DNA of 64,000 nucleotides from the NCBI RefSeq assembly GCF_900107845.1, contig NZ_FNRM01000008.1, forward strand, positions 62,001-126,000. Direction: 5' to 3'. Below the pieces are notes generated by a model. That model made no database searches. It saw only the letters and a program-made list of their open reading frames with translations, and was not told the origin of the DNA. Position numbers and translations under genes: made by a program. Source of the stretch: Alkalimonas amylolytica. GTDB taxonomy: Bacteria; Pseudomonadota; Gammaproteobacteria; Enterobacterales; Alteromonadaceae. Positions 8,808-18,294 of the stretch are shown one piece after another. How positions within the stretch are numbered: the stretch's first letter is position 1; each line of letters opens with the position of its first letter.

Positions 8808-9739
8808 TTCAAGCAGACAGCATTCATCAGAGCATGCAGTTTCCCAGCCTTATAGCCAGTTTGCGTCAAAGCTTTGCCGGTGATTTTGGTATGCCGCCAC
8901 GGCAGCTGTTGCCACTGACAGCAGGGCAAGCAGAAGCCTTTGCCTTGCTGCCTGCCTGGGATGAAAGCGTGATTGGCTGCAAGCTATTTACCTACTTCCC
9001 GCAGAACCCGGCCCAAGGCAAAGAGCGCTTGCACGCAAAAATCATGCTGTTCTGCCGGGAAAGTGGCGAGCCGCTGGCACTGCTGGACGGGACAAGTATT
9101 ACCCTGTGGCGCACAGCCGCTATTTCGGCATTGGCTGGCTCGTATCTGGCCAATCCGGCTGCCAGTACCCTGGTACTTTTTGGCACCGGCAAGCTGGCAC
9201 CTTATCTGGTGAAAGCCTATATCAGTATCCGGCAGTTGGACGATGTCTACATCGTCGGTCGGGATCTGACTAAAGCGCAGCAATTGGCCACCTCGTTGCA
9301 GGCAGATTTGCAAACAGCGCATCCAGGATTGCGTATTCAAGCTGCTGAGCGCTCTGCCAGTTTGCTGCAAAAAGCCGATATCATCTGCTGCGCCACTGCG
9401 GCTACTGAGCCACTGTTTCCAGCCGACTGGGTGCAGCCGGGTACTCTGGTAGATGCGCTTGGCAACCACCATGCTGATTGCAGTGAAATTGATACCCGGC
9501 TGGTGGTTGATGGCCTCTTGTATGTCGATAGTCGCGCCAATTGCCTGAATGAAGCAGGTGAAATCTTGCTGCCCCTGCAGGCAGGACAAATTCAATTGCA
9601 ACACATCCAGGCCGAACTGGCTGAGCTATGCAGCAAGAATACCCTCTGCTGGCAAGCCGATCGCATTCAGGTGTTTAAAGCCGTTGGTACAGCGCTGGCA
9701 GACCTGGCAGCAGCGCGCTTGATGCTGGAATTATCCTAA
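8798..9739 (+). CDS. Ornithine cyclodeaminase/mu-crystallin family protein
   Basis: 313 residues. The central Rossmann fold has the NAD-binding stretch LVLFGTGKLAPYLVKAYISI and the following acidic-end strand DVYIVGRD; the family's substrate-side segments (PPRQLLPLT, GCKLFTYFPQN, LLDGTSITLWRTAAISALA) are present. Known members are ornithine cyclodeaminase (ornithine to proline), ketimine or pyrroline-2-carboxylate reductases and alanine dehydrogenases. Next to an Xaa-Pro peptidase and a FadR-type regulator, a pyrroline-2-carboxylate reductase role in hydroxyproline use, or a link to proline, is plausible but is inference. It overlaps the preceding gene by 10 bases (ATG inside the end of the peptidase frame), indicating one transcript. 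No other hydroxyproline genes are seen here. Confidence 0.85.
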   Translation: MQLIQADSIHQSMQFPSLIASLRQSFAGDFGMPPRQLLPLTAGQAEAFALLPAWDESVIGCKLFTYFPQNPAQGKERLHAKIMLFCRESGEPLALLDGTSITLWRTAAISALAGSYLANPAASTLVLFGTGKLAPYLVKAYISIRQLDDVYIVGRDLTKAQQLATSLQADLQTAHPGLRIQAAERSASLLQKADIICCATAATEPLFPADWVQPGTLVDALGNHHADCSEIDTRLVVDGLLYVDSRANCLNEAGEILLPLQAGQIQLQHIQAELAELCSKNTLCWQADRIQVFKAVGTALADLAAARLMLELS

Positions 9740-9763
9740 CAATTTACCAACTGCGGTACTGCC

Positions 9764-12070
9764 CTACTGCGCCCGGTTCCAGTCGGGCGTTGTTTGCTGC
9801 TGCAGATGGCGCAGGAAAAAGTCAAACTGGCGACGCTGTACATAACGGATAGGCCCGCTGGAGCGCCCGACACTGTGTTCACCACCCGGAACAATCAGCA
9901 AATCAAAGTCTTTCTCTGCCCGGATCAGTGCATCCACCAATTGCATGGTAGAAGCCGGATCGACATTGCTGTCCTGCTCGCCGTTGATAATCAGCAACTG
10001 CCCTTGCAGCAAGTGCGCCTGCTCCACCACCGACGAAGCCGCATACTGAGGCCCCACCGGATAGCCTAACCACTGCTCATTCCAGCTAATTTTATCCATC
10101 CGGTTATCAAAGCAGCCGGCATAGGCTACACCGACCCGGTAAAAATCCGGATGAAACAACAAGGCAGCTACTGTGCTCTGGCCACCAGCCGAAGCACCAT
10201 AAATGCCAATACCGCCCTCAATGCTGTACCAGGGAAAAGTCTCAGCTGCCGCCTGATGCCAGAGAATGCGATCGGGAAAACCGGAGTCGACCAAATCTTG
10301 CCAGGCGACATCATGGAACGCCTTGGAGCGGTTGGCCGTGCCCATGCCATCGATTTGCACCACAATAAAGCCCAGATCCGCCAGCGCCTGCATGCCAATC
10401 ACTTTATCGCCGCCAGAGTGAAAACCAAAAGGCCAGAAGCTCTTTGGCACAAAGCTGTCGTGTGGGCCAGCATAGATGTTTTCAATCACCGGGTACGTTT
10501 TGTCCGGGTCAAAATTCTGTGGCTTTACGATTAAACCCCAGATATCGGTTGCACCGTCCCGGCCTTTGGCAACAAATGGCTGTGGCGGTCGAAAGCCAGC
10601 AGCGGTCAGTTGGCTGATATCGGCCTGGGCCAAGGTTCGTAGCAAAGCGCCATCACTGCTCTGGCGCAGCTCAGCCACATAGGGCAAATCCACCCGTGAA
10701 TAGCGCACAATAAAGTGCTGACGATCCGGCGACAGCACCACGTCATGGTGGGCATTGCGCTCTGTAAGTGCTGTCAGGTTGTCGCCATCCAGATCAATAC
10801 GGAACAGGTGCTCATAGTACGGATCCTGCTGTGGATAATAACCACTGGCGGTAAACCAAATCTGGCCTGCGGTTTCATCGATTGCCAGTACCTGCCGCAC
10901 CCGCCAGTGACCGCGGGTCAGCTGCTGCAGCTGTTTGCCGCTACGATCAGTACGGTACAAGTGCGCCCAGCCGTCACGCTCCGAGAGCCAGACCACGCCT
11001 TGCTCGCCTAGTTGCAATGGCTGATGAAAAGCTGCCCACAGATTGACAAAGGTTGGGCTGTCCTCCGTCACCAACGCAGTGGCCTCAGCATTTTTGGCAT
11101 CCACCCGGATAATCCGCATCCGCTGATGCCCCCGCTCGGTGTAGCGAAAGGTAAAAGCGCTGCTATCCTGCTGCCAGGCCATTTGGTCAATGCGGTAGGG
11201 ATTGGCAAAGAGTGCATTTGGGATATCAATGGCAGTTTTGTGTTGCAGTTGCACCAGCACCGGCTGATCCACATCCACGGCATCACCAGGCTTTGGGTAC
11301 AGCTGCTGAATGACTTTGGGTTCCAGTTGATCCTCGGGAGCCGACAGCACCCGGGTCACATAGCGTGCCGTACCAGGCTGAACCCTGACCAGCACCAGTG
11401 CCGAACTATCCGGTGCCCAACGGATCGATTGTGGATCATAAAAGTTGCTGCCATCCCCATCGTCGGTCTGAAACAGCAAACGGCCCTCAGCATCCAACAG
11501 CAACAGATTATGACCACGCACCTGAGCCTGGTAGCGACCATCCGGCGACCAAACCGGACTATCATCCGCATCTTGCTTTAGATCCCGCACCACGCCAAAG
11601 GCGCTGCTTTGCCGTGGCGCTGTAATATCCCGGCAATCTGCCGTGTGCAACTGACACTGCCACCGCGCATTGTGCAGGTAAAAGGTAATGGCCTCCCCCC
11701 GGTCGGCGTACTGAAACTGTTCAAAGGGAAGATCCCTGGCCTGGTAGCTTTGTCCGGTTACCGCCGATAAACCACTTGCCAATTTGTTATGATCAAACGC
11801 CAGTTGCGGTGCTGAGTCCCGCAACGACTGACGGAAAAAATAAAAGCCCCCATCTACACTTAGCTTGTAATGAAAAGCATCACCATCTTCGGTCCAGGTG
11901 GGTGCCAGCATCAAATCCCGGGTGAGTGGCAACCAGTGATCACGTAAATCCAGGGCCTGCCCGATGCTGGCTCTATCAGGCGCGGCCAGGGCTGAGAACC
12001 CTATACAAAACAGAGCAGCGCTGAGCAATCGACTGAGTATCCTGGTATCTTTCAGCGAAGTGTCCTTCAT
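9764..12070 (-). CDS. Secreted dipeptidyl-peptidase IV-type S9 serine peptidase
   Basis: 768 residues from ATG 12070; a longer frame from a TTG at 12112 lacks support. A signal peptide (RLLSAALFCIGFSALA) sends it out of the cytoplasm. An N-terminal DPPIV-type beta-propeller is followed by an alpha/beta-hydrolase domain. The catalytic triad is S627 in GASAGG, D700 in NGEQDSNV and H732 in GGEHSVG; the D-H spacing (32) equals that in mammalian DPP4 and S-D (73) is close. It should release X-Pro dipeptides from the N-termini of peptides, feeding the cytoplasmic Xaa-Pro enzyme. It converges with the cyclodeaminase-family gene. The TTGTATACAA site 52 bases upstream of the start is the same as at the Xaa-Pro peptidase promoter, so the GntR regulator probably controls both. 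Confidence 0.88.
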   Translation of the reverse strand: MKDTSLKDTRILSRLLSAALFCIGFSALAAPDRASIGQALDLRDHWLPLTRDLMLAPTWTEDGDAFHYKLSVDGGFYFFRQSLRDSAPQLAFDHNKLASGLSAVTGQSYQARDLPFEQFQYADRGEAITFYLHNARWQCQLHTADCRDITAPRQSSAFGVVRDLKQDADDSPVWSPDGRYQAQVRGHNLLLLDAEGRLLFQTDDGDGSNFYDPQSIRWAPDSSALVLVRVQPGTARYVTRVLSAPEDQLEPKVIQQLYPKPGDAVDVDQPVLVQLQHKTAIDIPNALFANPYRIDQMAWQQDSSAFTFRYTERGHQRMRIIRVDAKNAEATALVTEDSPTFVNLWAAFHQPLQLGEQGVVWLSERDGWAHLYRTDRSGKQLQQLTRGHWRVRQVLAIDETAGQIWFTASGYYPQQDPYYEHLFRIDLDGDNLTALTERNAHHDVVLSPDRQHFIVRYSRVDLPYVAELRQSSDGALLRTLAQADISQLTAAGFRPPQPFVAKGRDGATDIWGLIVKPQNFDPDKTYPVIENIYAGPHDSFVPKSFWPFGFHSGGDKVIGMQALADLGFIVVQIDGMGTANRSKAFHDVAWQDLVDSGFPDRILWHQAAAETFPWYSIEGGIGIYGASAGGQSTVAALLFHPDFYRVGVAYAGCFDNRMDKISWNEQWLGYPVGPQYAASSVVEQAHLLQGQLLIINGEQDSNVDPASTMQLVDALIRAEKDFDLLIVPGGEHSVGRSSGPIRYVQRRQFDFFLRHLQQQTTPDWNRAQ

Positions 12071-12121
12071 GGTCGTCGTTATCTCGTTAAAGGTCCTGGT
12101 AGCTTCAAACAATAGGGAATA

Positions 12122-12131
12122 TTGTATACAA
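12122..12131. promoter_or_regulatory. Candidate GntR operator at the S9 peptidase promoter
   Basis: TTGTATACAA, a perfect palindrome identical to the core of the site at 7707-7718. On the minus strand it falls between a possible -35 TTGACT (12137-12142) and a possible -10 TATTCC (12116-12121), where a bound repressor would block RNA polymerase. Confidence 0.6.
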
Positions 12132-12165
12132 AATCAAGTCAATTATCAGCGAGCAGCCGAATGAC

Positions 12166-12192
12166 TATACAACCAGCTTCATTTTTATACAA
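12166..12192. promoter_or_regulatory. Two further TATACAA half-sites upstream of the S9 peptidase
   Basis: TATACAA occurs at 12166-12172 and 12186-12192, 20 bases apart. The equivalent half-site of the full operator starts at 12125, 41 bases from the first. The spacing is near two and four helical turns. The rest of 12193-12316 is AT-rich with no gene I can support. Confidence 0.35.
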
Positions 12193-12316
12193 AAACACCT
12201 GGTGTTGAGGACGTTAAAGGATGAAACTTTTATGAATCGGAATGAGGAAGATAATAAATACATTAAATAACAATGATTTAATTTTATAGTGAGTTTCTAA
12301 CTGCTTTAAAAACTGC

Positions 12317-12368
12317 TTGTCAACATCCGAACAATACGATAAGTTGTATAGCATTGAAGCCATACAAC
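12317..12368 (+). promoter_or_regulatory. Probable his operon promoter with an inverted repeat
   Basis: TTGTCA (12317-12322) and TAAGTT (12340-12345) are spaced by 17 bases, a fair sigma-70 promoter about 40 bases before the leader peptide. GTTGTAT (12343-12349) and ATACAAC (12362-12368) form an inverted repeat over the expected transcription start; it may bind a regulator. Confidence 0.45.
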
Positions 12369-12380
12369 ATAGAGCAAGCG

Positions 12381-12422
12381 ATGAGCCTGAACCTCATTCA
12401 CCACCACCATCATCATTACTGA
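12381..12422 (+). CDS. hisL: Histidine operon leader peptide
   Basis: A 13-residue peptide reading MSLNLIHHHHHHY, with six consecutive His codons (three CAC then three CAT). Stalling of the ribosome at these codons when His-tRNA is scarce is the classical control of his operons. It lies 147 bases before hisG, immediately ahead of alternative hairpins and a strong terminator. Too short for ordinary gene calling, but the His run in this position leaves little doubt. Confidence 0.95.
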   Translation: MSLNLIHHHHHHY

Positions 12423-12463
12423 GCCGTCCGGCTTTGTCGGAGGGCTGATGTTTGGTTCCTCCG
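12422..12463 (+). promoter_or_regulatory. Pause hairpin and alternative stem of the his attenuator
   Basis: One stem pairs 12422-12430 with 12438-12446 (AGCC and TCCG arms, one mismatch), beginning at the leader stop codon. A competing stem pairs CGGAGG (12438-12443) with CCTCCG (12458-12463). The two are mutually exclusive, as expected for pause versus anti-termination structures. Confidence 0.65.
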
Positions 12464-12477
12464 GTGGCAGCTTGCAT

Positions 12478-12503
12478 AAACCCCGGGAGAACCCGGGGTT
12501 TTT
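12478..12503 (+). terminator. his attenuator terminator
   Basis: AAACCCCGGG (12478-12487) pairs perfectly with CCCGGGGTTT (12492-12501) over an AGAA loop, with the U-run ending at 12503. It is a strong intrinsic terminator 25 bases before hisG, so read-through must be regulated. Confidence 0.92.
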
Positions 12504-12527
12504 CATTCTTATTTTCGGAGCACCACC

Positions 12528-13436
12528 ATGACGTTCAATCAACATTCCAGCCGCCTGCGCATCGCCATGCAAAAGTCCGGGCGTTTGTCACAAGAATCAC
12601 AGGCCTTACTTGGCAGCTGCGGACTAAAAATTAATCTGCGTGAACAACGGCTGATCGCCCATGTCGAGAACATGGCCATTGATATTCTGCGGGTGCGTGA
12701 TGACGATATTCCCGGCCTGGTGATGGATGGTGTCTGCGATCTGGGCATCGTTGGCGAGAACGTGTTGGAAGAAGAGTCGCTGCAGCGCCAGCTCGATAAC
12801 GAGCCGTGCGATTATGCCGTGTTAAGCCGGCTGAATTTTGGTGGCTGTCGTTTGTCCATTGCCGTGCAACAAGAGTCTGCCTACGATGGCCCAGCCAGTC
12901 TGAACGGCAAAACCATTGCCACCACTTACCCGCGTTTATTGAACCGCTATTTGAAACAGCAAGGGGTTCAAGCCCGAATCGTCACCTTAAAAGGTTCGGT
13001 CGAAGTAGCCCCTCGGGCCGGCCTGGCCGATGCCATCTGCGATCTGGTGTCCACCGGCGCGACGTTAGAAGCCAATGGCTTAAAGGAAGTCGAAGTCATT
13101 TACCGCAGCAAGGCCGTGCTTATTCAGCGCAAAGATCTGGCAGACGCTGCTCAGTTGAAGCTGATCAACACCCTGATGCCACGCATCAATGCGGTGATGC
13201 AGGCCAATGAAAGCAAGTACATCATGTTGCACGCCCCAAAAGCCAGATTGGACGACATCATCGCCCTGCTGCCCGGCGCGGAAAACCCGACTCTGCTGCC
13301 CCTGGCCGGCAATGACGATCAGATGGCAGTGCATGTGGTCAGCAGCGAGACCCTGTTCTGGGAAACCATGGAGCAATTAAAATCGCTTGGTGCCAGCTCC
13401 ATTCTGGTACTGCCGATTGAGAAGATGATGGAGTAA
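12528..13436 (+). CDS. hisG: ATP phosphoribosyltransferase (long form)
   Basis: First enzyme of histidine synthesis: joins ATP and PRPP to give N1-phosphoribosyl-ATP. At 302 residues it is the long form with a C-terminal ACT-like regulatory domain (about 225-300), which gives feedback inhibition by histidine and does not need HisZ. Typical segments are seen: [11 protein letters not shown] at the start, [16 protein letters not shown], and the PRPP-binding-type loop [17 protein letters not shown]. The C-terminus PIEKMME matches enterobacterial HisG. CGGAG precedes the ATG. It heads the hisGDCBHAF block and hisD follows after 3 bases. Confidence 0.97.
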   Translation: MTFNQHSSRLRIAMQKSGRLSQESQALLGSCGLKINLREQRLIAHVENMAIDILRVRDDDIPGLVMDGVCDLGIVGENVLEEESLQRQLDNEPCDYAVLSRLNFGGCRLSIAVQQESAYDGPASLNGKTIATTYPRLLNRYLKQQGVQARIVTLKGSVEVAPRAGLADAICDLVSTGATLEANGLKEVEVIYRSKAVLIQRKDLADAAQLKLINTLMPRINAVMQANESKYIMLHAPKARLDDIIALLPGAENPTLLPLAGNDDQMAVHVVSSETLFWETMEQLKSLGASSILVLPIEKMME

Positions 13437-13439
13437 GGC

Positions 13440-14807
13440 ATGACGCAGTGTCTGAACTGGCAGCAACTCAATGCTGACGAACAAGCCGCCGCTTTGGCCA
13501 GGCCCAGCCTGCCCGATTCAGCAGCACTAAAAACGACGGTAGCTGGCATTATTGCCGAAGTGCGTCGCGATGGCGATGCAGCCCTGAAGCGCCTGAGCGC
13601 ACAATTTGATGGGCTGGCCGACAATGCCTTGCTGCTGTCCAAAGCACAGCGCACAGCATTAATCGCCCAGCTTAAGCCGGAGCGCAAAGCCGCCATTGAG
13701 CTGGCCTATGGCAATATCCGCCGTTTTCATGCTGCCCAACAACCGACCGATATTCAGGTGGAAACCACGCCGGGCGTGTTTTGCGAGCTGCGCCAGCGGC
13801 CAATTGGCTCGGTCGGGCTTTATATCCCTGGCGGCAGTGCGCCCTTGCCATCCACCGTGCTGATGCTGGGCGTACCGGCGCAACTAGCTGGCTGTCCACG
13901 CACCGTGCTGGTGACGCCTCCGGGCAGGCCTGCGGCTGCGGATATTGCTCCGGAAATTGTCTATGCCGCTGAGCTGTGTGGTATTCAGCAGATTTTCACC
14001 ATAGGTGGCGCTCAGGCCATTGCCGCCCTGGCTTATGGCACCGAGAGCATTGCCAAGGTTGATAAAATTTTTGGACCAGGCAATCGTTATGTGACCGAAG
14101 CCAAACAGCAAGTCAGTCAGGATGCCGCTGGTGCCATGATTGATATGCCGGCCGGCCCTTCCGAAGTGCTGGTGCTGACGGATGACAGTGCCAATCCGGC
14201 TTTTGTCGCAGCCGATTTGCTGTCACAGGCCGAGCACGGCCCGGACTCACAAGTACTGTTAGTCAGCACCAGTCAGTCGTTGATTGAGCGGGTGCTGCAG
14301 CAGGTCGAACAGCAGCTGAAGATCCTGCCGCGCGCTGATATTGCCCGTCAGGCACTCAGCCACAGCCGGGCCATTTATACGCCCGATCTTGCCACAGCCG
14401 TAGCGGTGACCAATGCCTATGCGCCGGAACATTTGATTGTACAAACCCAGGATGATGAAGCACTGCTGCCACAATTTAACAGTGCCGCCAGCATTTTTGT
14501 CGGCCCCTGGACGCCGGAGTCCGCTGGTGATTATGCCAGCGGCACCAACCATGTGCTGCCGACTTATGGCTACAGCCGTACCGCCTCCAGCCTGTCGCTG
14601 ACGGATTTTTTCCGTCGCTTTACCGTGCAAAAACTCACGGCTGCCGGCATGCGTGCCATCGGTCCGGCCATTGTCACCCTAGCCGAAGCCGAGCAGCTGG
14701 GTGCTCATGCGCTAGCGGTGTCTCTGCGCTTACAACAGCTCGATTTACAACAACCTGACTTACAGCAGCAGGGCTCAACACAAGGGGAGTCTTTGAATGA
14801 GCGTTAA
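13440..14807 (+). CDS. hisD: Histidinol dehydrogenase
   Basis: 455 residues. Catalyses the last two oxidations, L-histidinol to L-histidine, using NAD and a zinc ion. Characteristic stretches are GLYIPGGSAPLPSTVLM (NAD side), GGAQAIAALAYGTESI, KIFGPGNRYVTEAK, DMPAGPSEVLVL, SQAEHGPDSQ with the zinc-binding Gln/His, and the C-terminal YAPEHL and SAGDYASGTNHVLPTYG. The C-terminal tail is unusually Gln-rich (LQQLDLQQPDLQQQ) and is a harmless-looking extension. The gene starts 3 bases after hisG and overlaps hisC by 11 bases. Confidence 0.97.
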   Translation: MTQCLNWQQLNADEQAAALARPSLPDSAALKTTVAGIIAEVRRDGDAALKRLSAQFDGLADNALLLSKAQRTALIAQLKPERKAAIELAYGNIRRFHAAQQPTDIQVETTPGVFCELRQRPIGSVGLYIPGGSAPLPSTVLMLGVPAQLAGCPRTVLVTPPGRPAAADIAPEIVYAAELCGIQQIFTIGGAQAIAALAYGTESIAKVDKIFGPGNRYVTEAKQQVSQDAAGAMIDMPAGPSEVLVLTDDSANPAFVAADLLSQAEHGPDSQVLLVSTSQSLIERVLQQVEQQLKILPRADIARQALSHSRAIYTPDLATAVAVTNAYAPEHLIVQTQDDEALLPQFNSAASIFVGPWTPESAGDYASGTNHVLPTYGYSRTASSLSLTDFFRRFTVQKLTAAGMRAIGPAIVTLAEAEQLGAHALAVSLRLQQLDLQQPDLQQQGSTQGESLNER

Positions 14808-15897
14808 GATATCTGAACTGGCCCGCACCTGCGTGCAAGCCATTGTGCCCTATGCATCAGCCCGGCGCAGCATGAGCGGCGGCGCCAGTTGGCTCAATGC
14901 CAATGAAAATGCACTGGCAACCGACTACCAGCTAAGCGGGCAGTTTAACCGCTACCCATCCTGCCAGCCAGCTGCCCTGATTGAAGGCTATGCCCGCTAT
15001 GCCGGTGTTGCCCCCGATCACGTACTGGTTAGTCGCGGTGCCGATGAAGGCATTGAGCTGCTGATCCGCAGTTTTTGTGAGCCGGGCGAAGATCGCATTG
15101 CTATCTGCCCGCCGACCTACGGCATGTATGCCATCAGCGCCGAGAGCAATCAGGTGGCTTCGGTGATCGTGCCGCTGCAACCGGATACCAGCCTGGATGT
15201 CGAAGCCTTGACCCAGGTAGAAGCCAAACTGGTGTTTATCTGCAGCCCGAACAACCCAACCGGCGATCTGATCCCGCGTCAGCAAATCCTGGCGGTGCTG
15301 GAGCACTTTCGCAGCAACGCCCTGGTGGTCGTGGACGAAGCCTACATTGAGTTTGCCATGCAGGCGTCTGTAGTGGATTTACTGCAACAGTATCCCAACC
15401 TGGTGATCCTGCGGACCTTATCCAAAGCTTTTGCATTGGCCGGCTTGCGCTGTGGCTTTACCCTGGCGGCCCCGGAGGTGATCAATGCCTTAAAGCAAAT
15501 GATCGCCCCCTACCCTATTGCCGAGCCAGTGGCGCAAATTGCCGTGCAGGCGTTATCGCAGCAAGGCATTGCCCGCATGCAGCAAAGCGTCGCCACTATC
15601 AATCAACTGCGCACTGCATTCAGTGCCTTTGCCAGCGAGTTGCCAGGTGTTTCACGGGTTTGGCCAAGCCAGGCCAACTTTGTGCTGCTGCAGGTGCCGG
15701 ATGCCGCGGCTTGTGTCAGCGCGCTGCAACAGCAGGGCATTTTGATCCGCAACCAGTCAGCGCAGCTGGGTTTGTCCGAAGTGGTACGGGTCTCGATTGG
15801 CAGCCCGGATGAAATGCAAGCGCTGCAACAGGCCATGCAGGACTATTTTTGTAACCCGGGTGTCCGCACCCCCATTTCACAGGAAACAACGGCATGA
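14797..15897 (+). CDS. hisC: Histidinol-phosphate aminotransferase
   Basis: 366 residues, PLP-dependent class I/II aminotransferase converting imidazole-acetol phosphate to histidinol phosphate with glutamate. Seen are WLNANENAL near the N-terminus, the cofactor region [36 protein letters not shown], and the Schiff-base lysine in [16 protein letters not shown]. The ATG sits inside the end of hisD (11-base overlap), with AAGGGGAGT just before it, so translation is coupled. Its stop overlaps the hisB start by 4 bases (ATGA). Confidence 0.96.
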   Translation: MSVKISELARTCVQAIVPYASARRSMSGGASWLNANENALATDYQLSGQFNRYPSCQPAALIEGYARYAGVAPDHVLVSRGADEGIELLIRSFCEPGEDRIAICPPTYGMYAISAESNQVASVIVPLQPDTSLDVEALTQVEAKLVFICSPNNPTGDLIPRQQILAVLEHFRSNALVVVDEAYIEFAMQASVVDLLQQYPNLVILRTLSKAFALAGLRCGFTLAAPEVINALKQMIAPYPIAEPVAQIAVQALSQQGIARMQQSVATINQLRTAFSAFASELPGVSRVWPSQANFVLLQVPDAAACVSALQQQGILIRNQSAQLGLSEVVRVSIGSPDEMQALQQAMQDYFCNPGVRTPISQETTA

Positions 15898-16964
15898 GTG
15901 GCCAACCGATCCTTTTTATTGACCGCGACGGCACCATGGTGGAAGAGCCCGCCATCGACAAGCAATTAGACAGCCTGGAAAAACTGGTGTACGAACCTGG
16001 CCTGGTGCCCGCTCTGCTGAAGTTACAGGCAGCCGGTTACCGACTGGTGATGGTGACCAATCAGGATGGCCTCGGCACGGACAGCTTCCCACAGGCTGAT
16101 TTTGATGCCCCTCACAACAAAATGATGCAATTGCTGAACTCGCAAGGCATCCAGTTTGACGATGTGCTGATTTGCCCGCACTTTGAACACGAGAACTGCA
16201 GTTGCCGCAAGCCCAAACTAGGCCTGGTCAAAGATTACCTGCAACAAGGCAAAATCGATTTTACCAACTCCTACGTCATTGGCGATCGGCACACCGATGT
16301 GCAACTGGCTGAAAATATGGGTCTGCCTGCCTTTTTGTACCAGCGCGACAGCCTGGGCTGGAGCGAAATCACCAAACAGCTGTTAAGCCGTGGCCGCACT
16401 GCAACGGTGGTGCGCACCACCCGCGAAACCGATATTCGCGTGACGGTGGATCTGGATAACCCAGGCAACAATCGTTTTGATACCGGTGTCGGCTTTTTCG
16501 ACCATATGCTGGAGCAAATTGCCACCCACGGTAACTTTTCGCTGCAGGTCGAGGTAAAAGGCGACTTGCACATCGATGATCACCACAGCGTGGAAGACAC
16601 AGCGCTGGCACTGGGTCAGGCGCTGAAACAAGCCCTTGGCAACAAGCGTGGCATCAACCGCTTTGGCTTTGTGCTGCCAATGGATGAGTGCCGGGCTGAG
16701 TGCGTGCTGGACTTATCTGGCCGGCCGCTGTTTGTTTTTAACGGCAAGCTCGGTGACGGCATGGTCGGTGGCCTGACTTTGGAGATGGTACCGCATTTTT
16801 TCCGCTCCATCAGCGACGCCATGCTGATGTCGCTGCACCTGAGCATTACCGATGGCAATAAACACCACCAGGTTGAAGGCTTGTTCAAGGCCTTTGGCCG
16901 GGCCTTGCGCCAGGCCATTGCGGTCAGTGGTGAAGCCCTACCCAGCTCCAAAGGGGTGCTGTAA
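15894..16964 (+). CDS. hisB: Bifunctional histidinol-phosphatase/imidazoleglycerol-phosphate dehydratase
   Basis: 356 residues with two enzymes fused, as in enterobacteria. The N-terminal HAD phosphatase (about 1-165) has the nucleophile motif [25 protein letters not shown] and a Cys-His zinc loop ([15 protein letters not shown]). The C-terminal dehydratase (about 170-356) has the two metal-binding motifs DHHSVEDTA and [16 protein letters not shown] plus [10 protein letters not shown]. It catalyses steps 7 and 9 of the pathway. It overlaps hisC by 4 bases and its stop overlaps the hisH start by 1 base (TAATG). Confidence 0.97.
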   Translation: MSGQPILFIDRDGTMVEEPAIDKQLDSLEKLVYEPGLVPALLKLQAAGYRLVMVTNQDGLGTDSFPQADFDAPHNKMMQLLNSQGIQFDDVLICPHFEHENCSCRKPKLGLVKDYLQQGKIDFTNSYVIGDRHTDVQLAENMGLPAFLYQRDSLGWSEITKQLLSRGRTATVVRTTRETDIRVTVDLDNPGNNRFDTGVGFFDHMLEQIATHGNFSLQVEVKGDLHIDDHHSVEDTALALGQALKQALGNKRGINRFGFVLPMDECRAECVLDLSGRPLFVFNGKLGDGMVGGLTLEMVPHFFRSISDAMLMSLHLSITDGNKHHQVEGLFKAFGRALRQAIAVSGEALPSSKGVL

Positions 16965-17560
16965 TGAGTGCTTTGGTGATTGTCGATACCGGCTGCGCCA
17001 ACATCAGCTCGGTGTATTTTGCCTTTAAACGCCTTGGCGTAGACGCCTTGATTAGCAAAGATCCGCGTGCCATCAAGGCTGCCAATCGTATTGTCTTGCC
17101 TGGGGTTGGCAGTGCCCGCCAGGCCATGCAGAACCTGCAGCAACGCGAACTGATAGAAAGCCTGCAGGCAGTGCAGCAACCCATGCTGGGCATCTGCCTT
17201 GGTATGCAGCTGCTGACTGCCCACAGCATGGAAGGGGATGTGCCCTGTCTGAACCTGATCCCAGGCGAAGTGCTGCCCCTGCTGGCCGATGGTCTGCGTC
17301 TGCCCCATATGGGCTGGAATACGCTGCACAGCATTGCCGAACACCCGTTAATGGCTGGCATTGATGGCAGCGACTACTTCTACTTTGTGCACAGTTTTGG
17401 CGTGGCCGCGAATCGCTACAGCCTGGCGCTGTGCGACTACGGCAACGATTTTTCGGCGGTGATTGCCAAAGGCAATGTAGCCGGAGCTCAATTTCACCCG
17501 GAGCGCTCTGGCAAAGTCGGTGCCCGTTTATTGCAAAACTTTATGGAGTGGCAACCATGA
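16964..17560 (+). CDS. hisH: Imidazole glycerol phosphate synthase, glutamine amidotransferase subunit
   Basis: 198 residues, class I glutaminase that passes ammonia to HisF. The nucleophile Cys lies in [11 protein letters not shown], the His-Glu pair in QFHPERSGK, and the oxyanion-strand [11 protein letters not shown] is typical. It overlaps hisB by 1 base and hisA by 4 bases (ATGA), so the hisB-H-A block is translated as a chain. Confidence 0.96.
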   Translation: MSALVIVDTGCANISSVYFAFKRLGVDALISKDPRAIKAANRIVLPGVGSARQAMQNLQQRELIESLQAVQQPMLGICLGMQLLTAHSMEGDVPCLNLIPGEVLPLLADGLRLPHMGWNTLHSIAEHPLMAGIDGSDYFYFVHSFGVAANRYSLALCDYGNDFSAVIAKGNVAGAQFHPERSGKVGARLLQNFMEWQP

Positions 17561-18294
17561 TTATTCCTGCCATTGATTTAATCGACGGCCAAGTAGTAAG
17601 GCTGTATCAGGGGTCCTACGACCAAACCACCGAATACAGTTTCAGCCCGCTCACCCTGCGCAATCAATACGCTGCTGCCGGCTCACCCATTTTGCATGTG
17701 GTGGATTTATCCGGTGCCAAAGACGCCAGCACGCGCCAGTTAGCCTTGCTGACCGAGCTGATGACCGAAACTCCGCTGCAAATTCAGGTCGGCGGCGGTG
17801 TGCGCTCGGAGCAGGATGTGCAAGAGCTTTTGGCAGCGGGAGCCAGCCGGGTGGTGATTGGCAGCCTGGCCATTCGTCAGCCCGAGTTGGTGCAAAGCTG
17901 GCTGAAAAAGTACGGCGGTGAGCGCATCGTGCTGGCGTTGGATGTGGCCATTAACGCTCAGGGGGAGAAAACCTTGCCCAGCCATGGCTGGATTGAAGCA
18001 TCCAATGTCACCTTAGAGCAGGTACTGGATGGCTTTATTGCCGCCGGCGCCAGGCATGTGCTTTGCACCGATATCAGCAAAGATGGCACCTTAAGTGGCT
18101 CCAATGTCGCCCTGTATCAGGAGCTGACCAAGGCCTATCCGCAAATCGCCTGGCAAGCATCCGGTGGCATTGGCTGTCTGGCCGATATCCGGGCCCTGCG
18201 TGGCTCTGGCGTGGCCGGCGTGATCCTGGGACGCTCGTTACTGGAAGGCAAGTTTACCCTTGAGGAGGCCATTGCATGCTGGCAAAACGGATAA
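17557..18294 (+). CDS. hisA: ProFAR isomerase (HisA)
   Basis: 245 residues from the ATG at 17557; a longer open frame from 17431 runs inside hisH and is rejected. A (beta/alpha)8 barrel: [17 protein letters not shown] holds the first catalytic Asp, [11 protein letters not shown] and VIGSLAI the N-terminal phosphate site, [12 protein letters not shown] the second Asp region, and [14 protein letters not shown] and [11 protein letters not shown] the C-terminal phosphate site. It isomerises ProFAR to PRFAR. It overlaps hisH by 4 bases and hisF by 19 bases. Confidence 0.97.
   Translation: MIIPAIDLIDGQVVRLYQGSYDQTTEYSFSPLTLRNQYAAAGSPILHVVDLSGAKDASTRQLALLTELMTETPLQIQVGGGVRSEQDVQELLAAGASRVVIGSLAIRQPELVQSWLKKYGGERIVLALDVAINAQGEKTLPSHGWIEASNVTLEQVLDGFIAAGARHVLCTDISKDGTLSGSNVALYQELTKAYPQIAWQASGGIGCLADIRALRGSGVAGVILGRSLLEGKFTLEEAIACWQNG

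Noticed and set aside
11012-11581. Open frame of 189 codons antisense to the S9 peptidase
   Set aside because: Opposite strand of a gene with a full catalytic triad; no ribosome site or family.
17431-17556. Extended hisA start upstream of 17557
   Set aside because: It would lie within hisH and lacks the HisA N-terminus; the ATG overlapping the hisH stop gives the usual IPAIDLIDG start.
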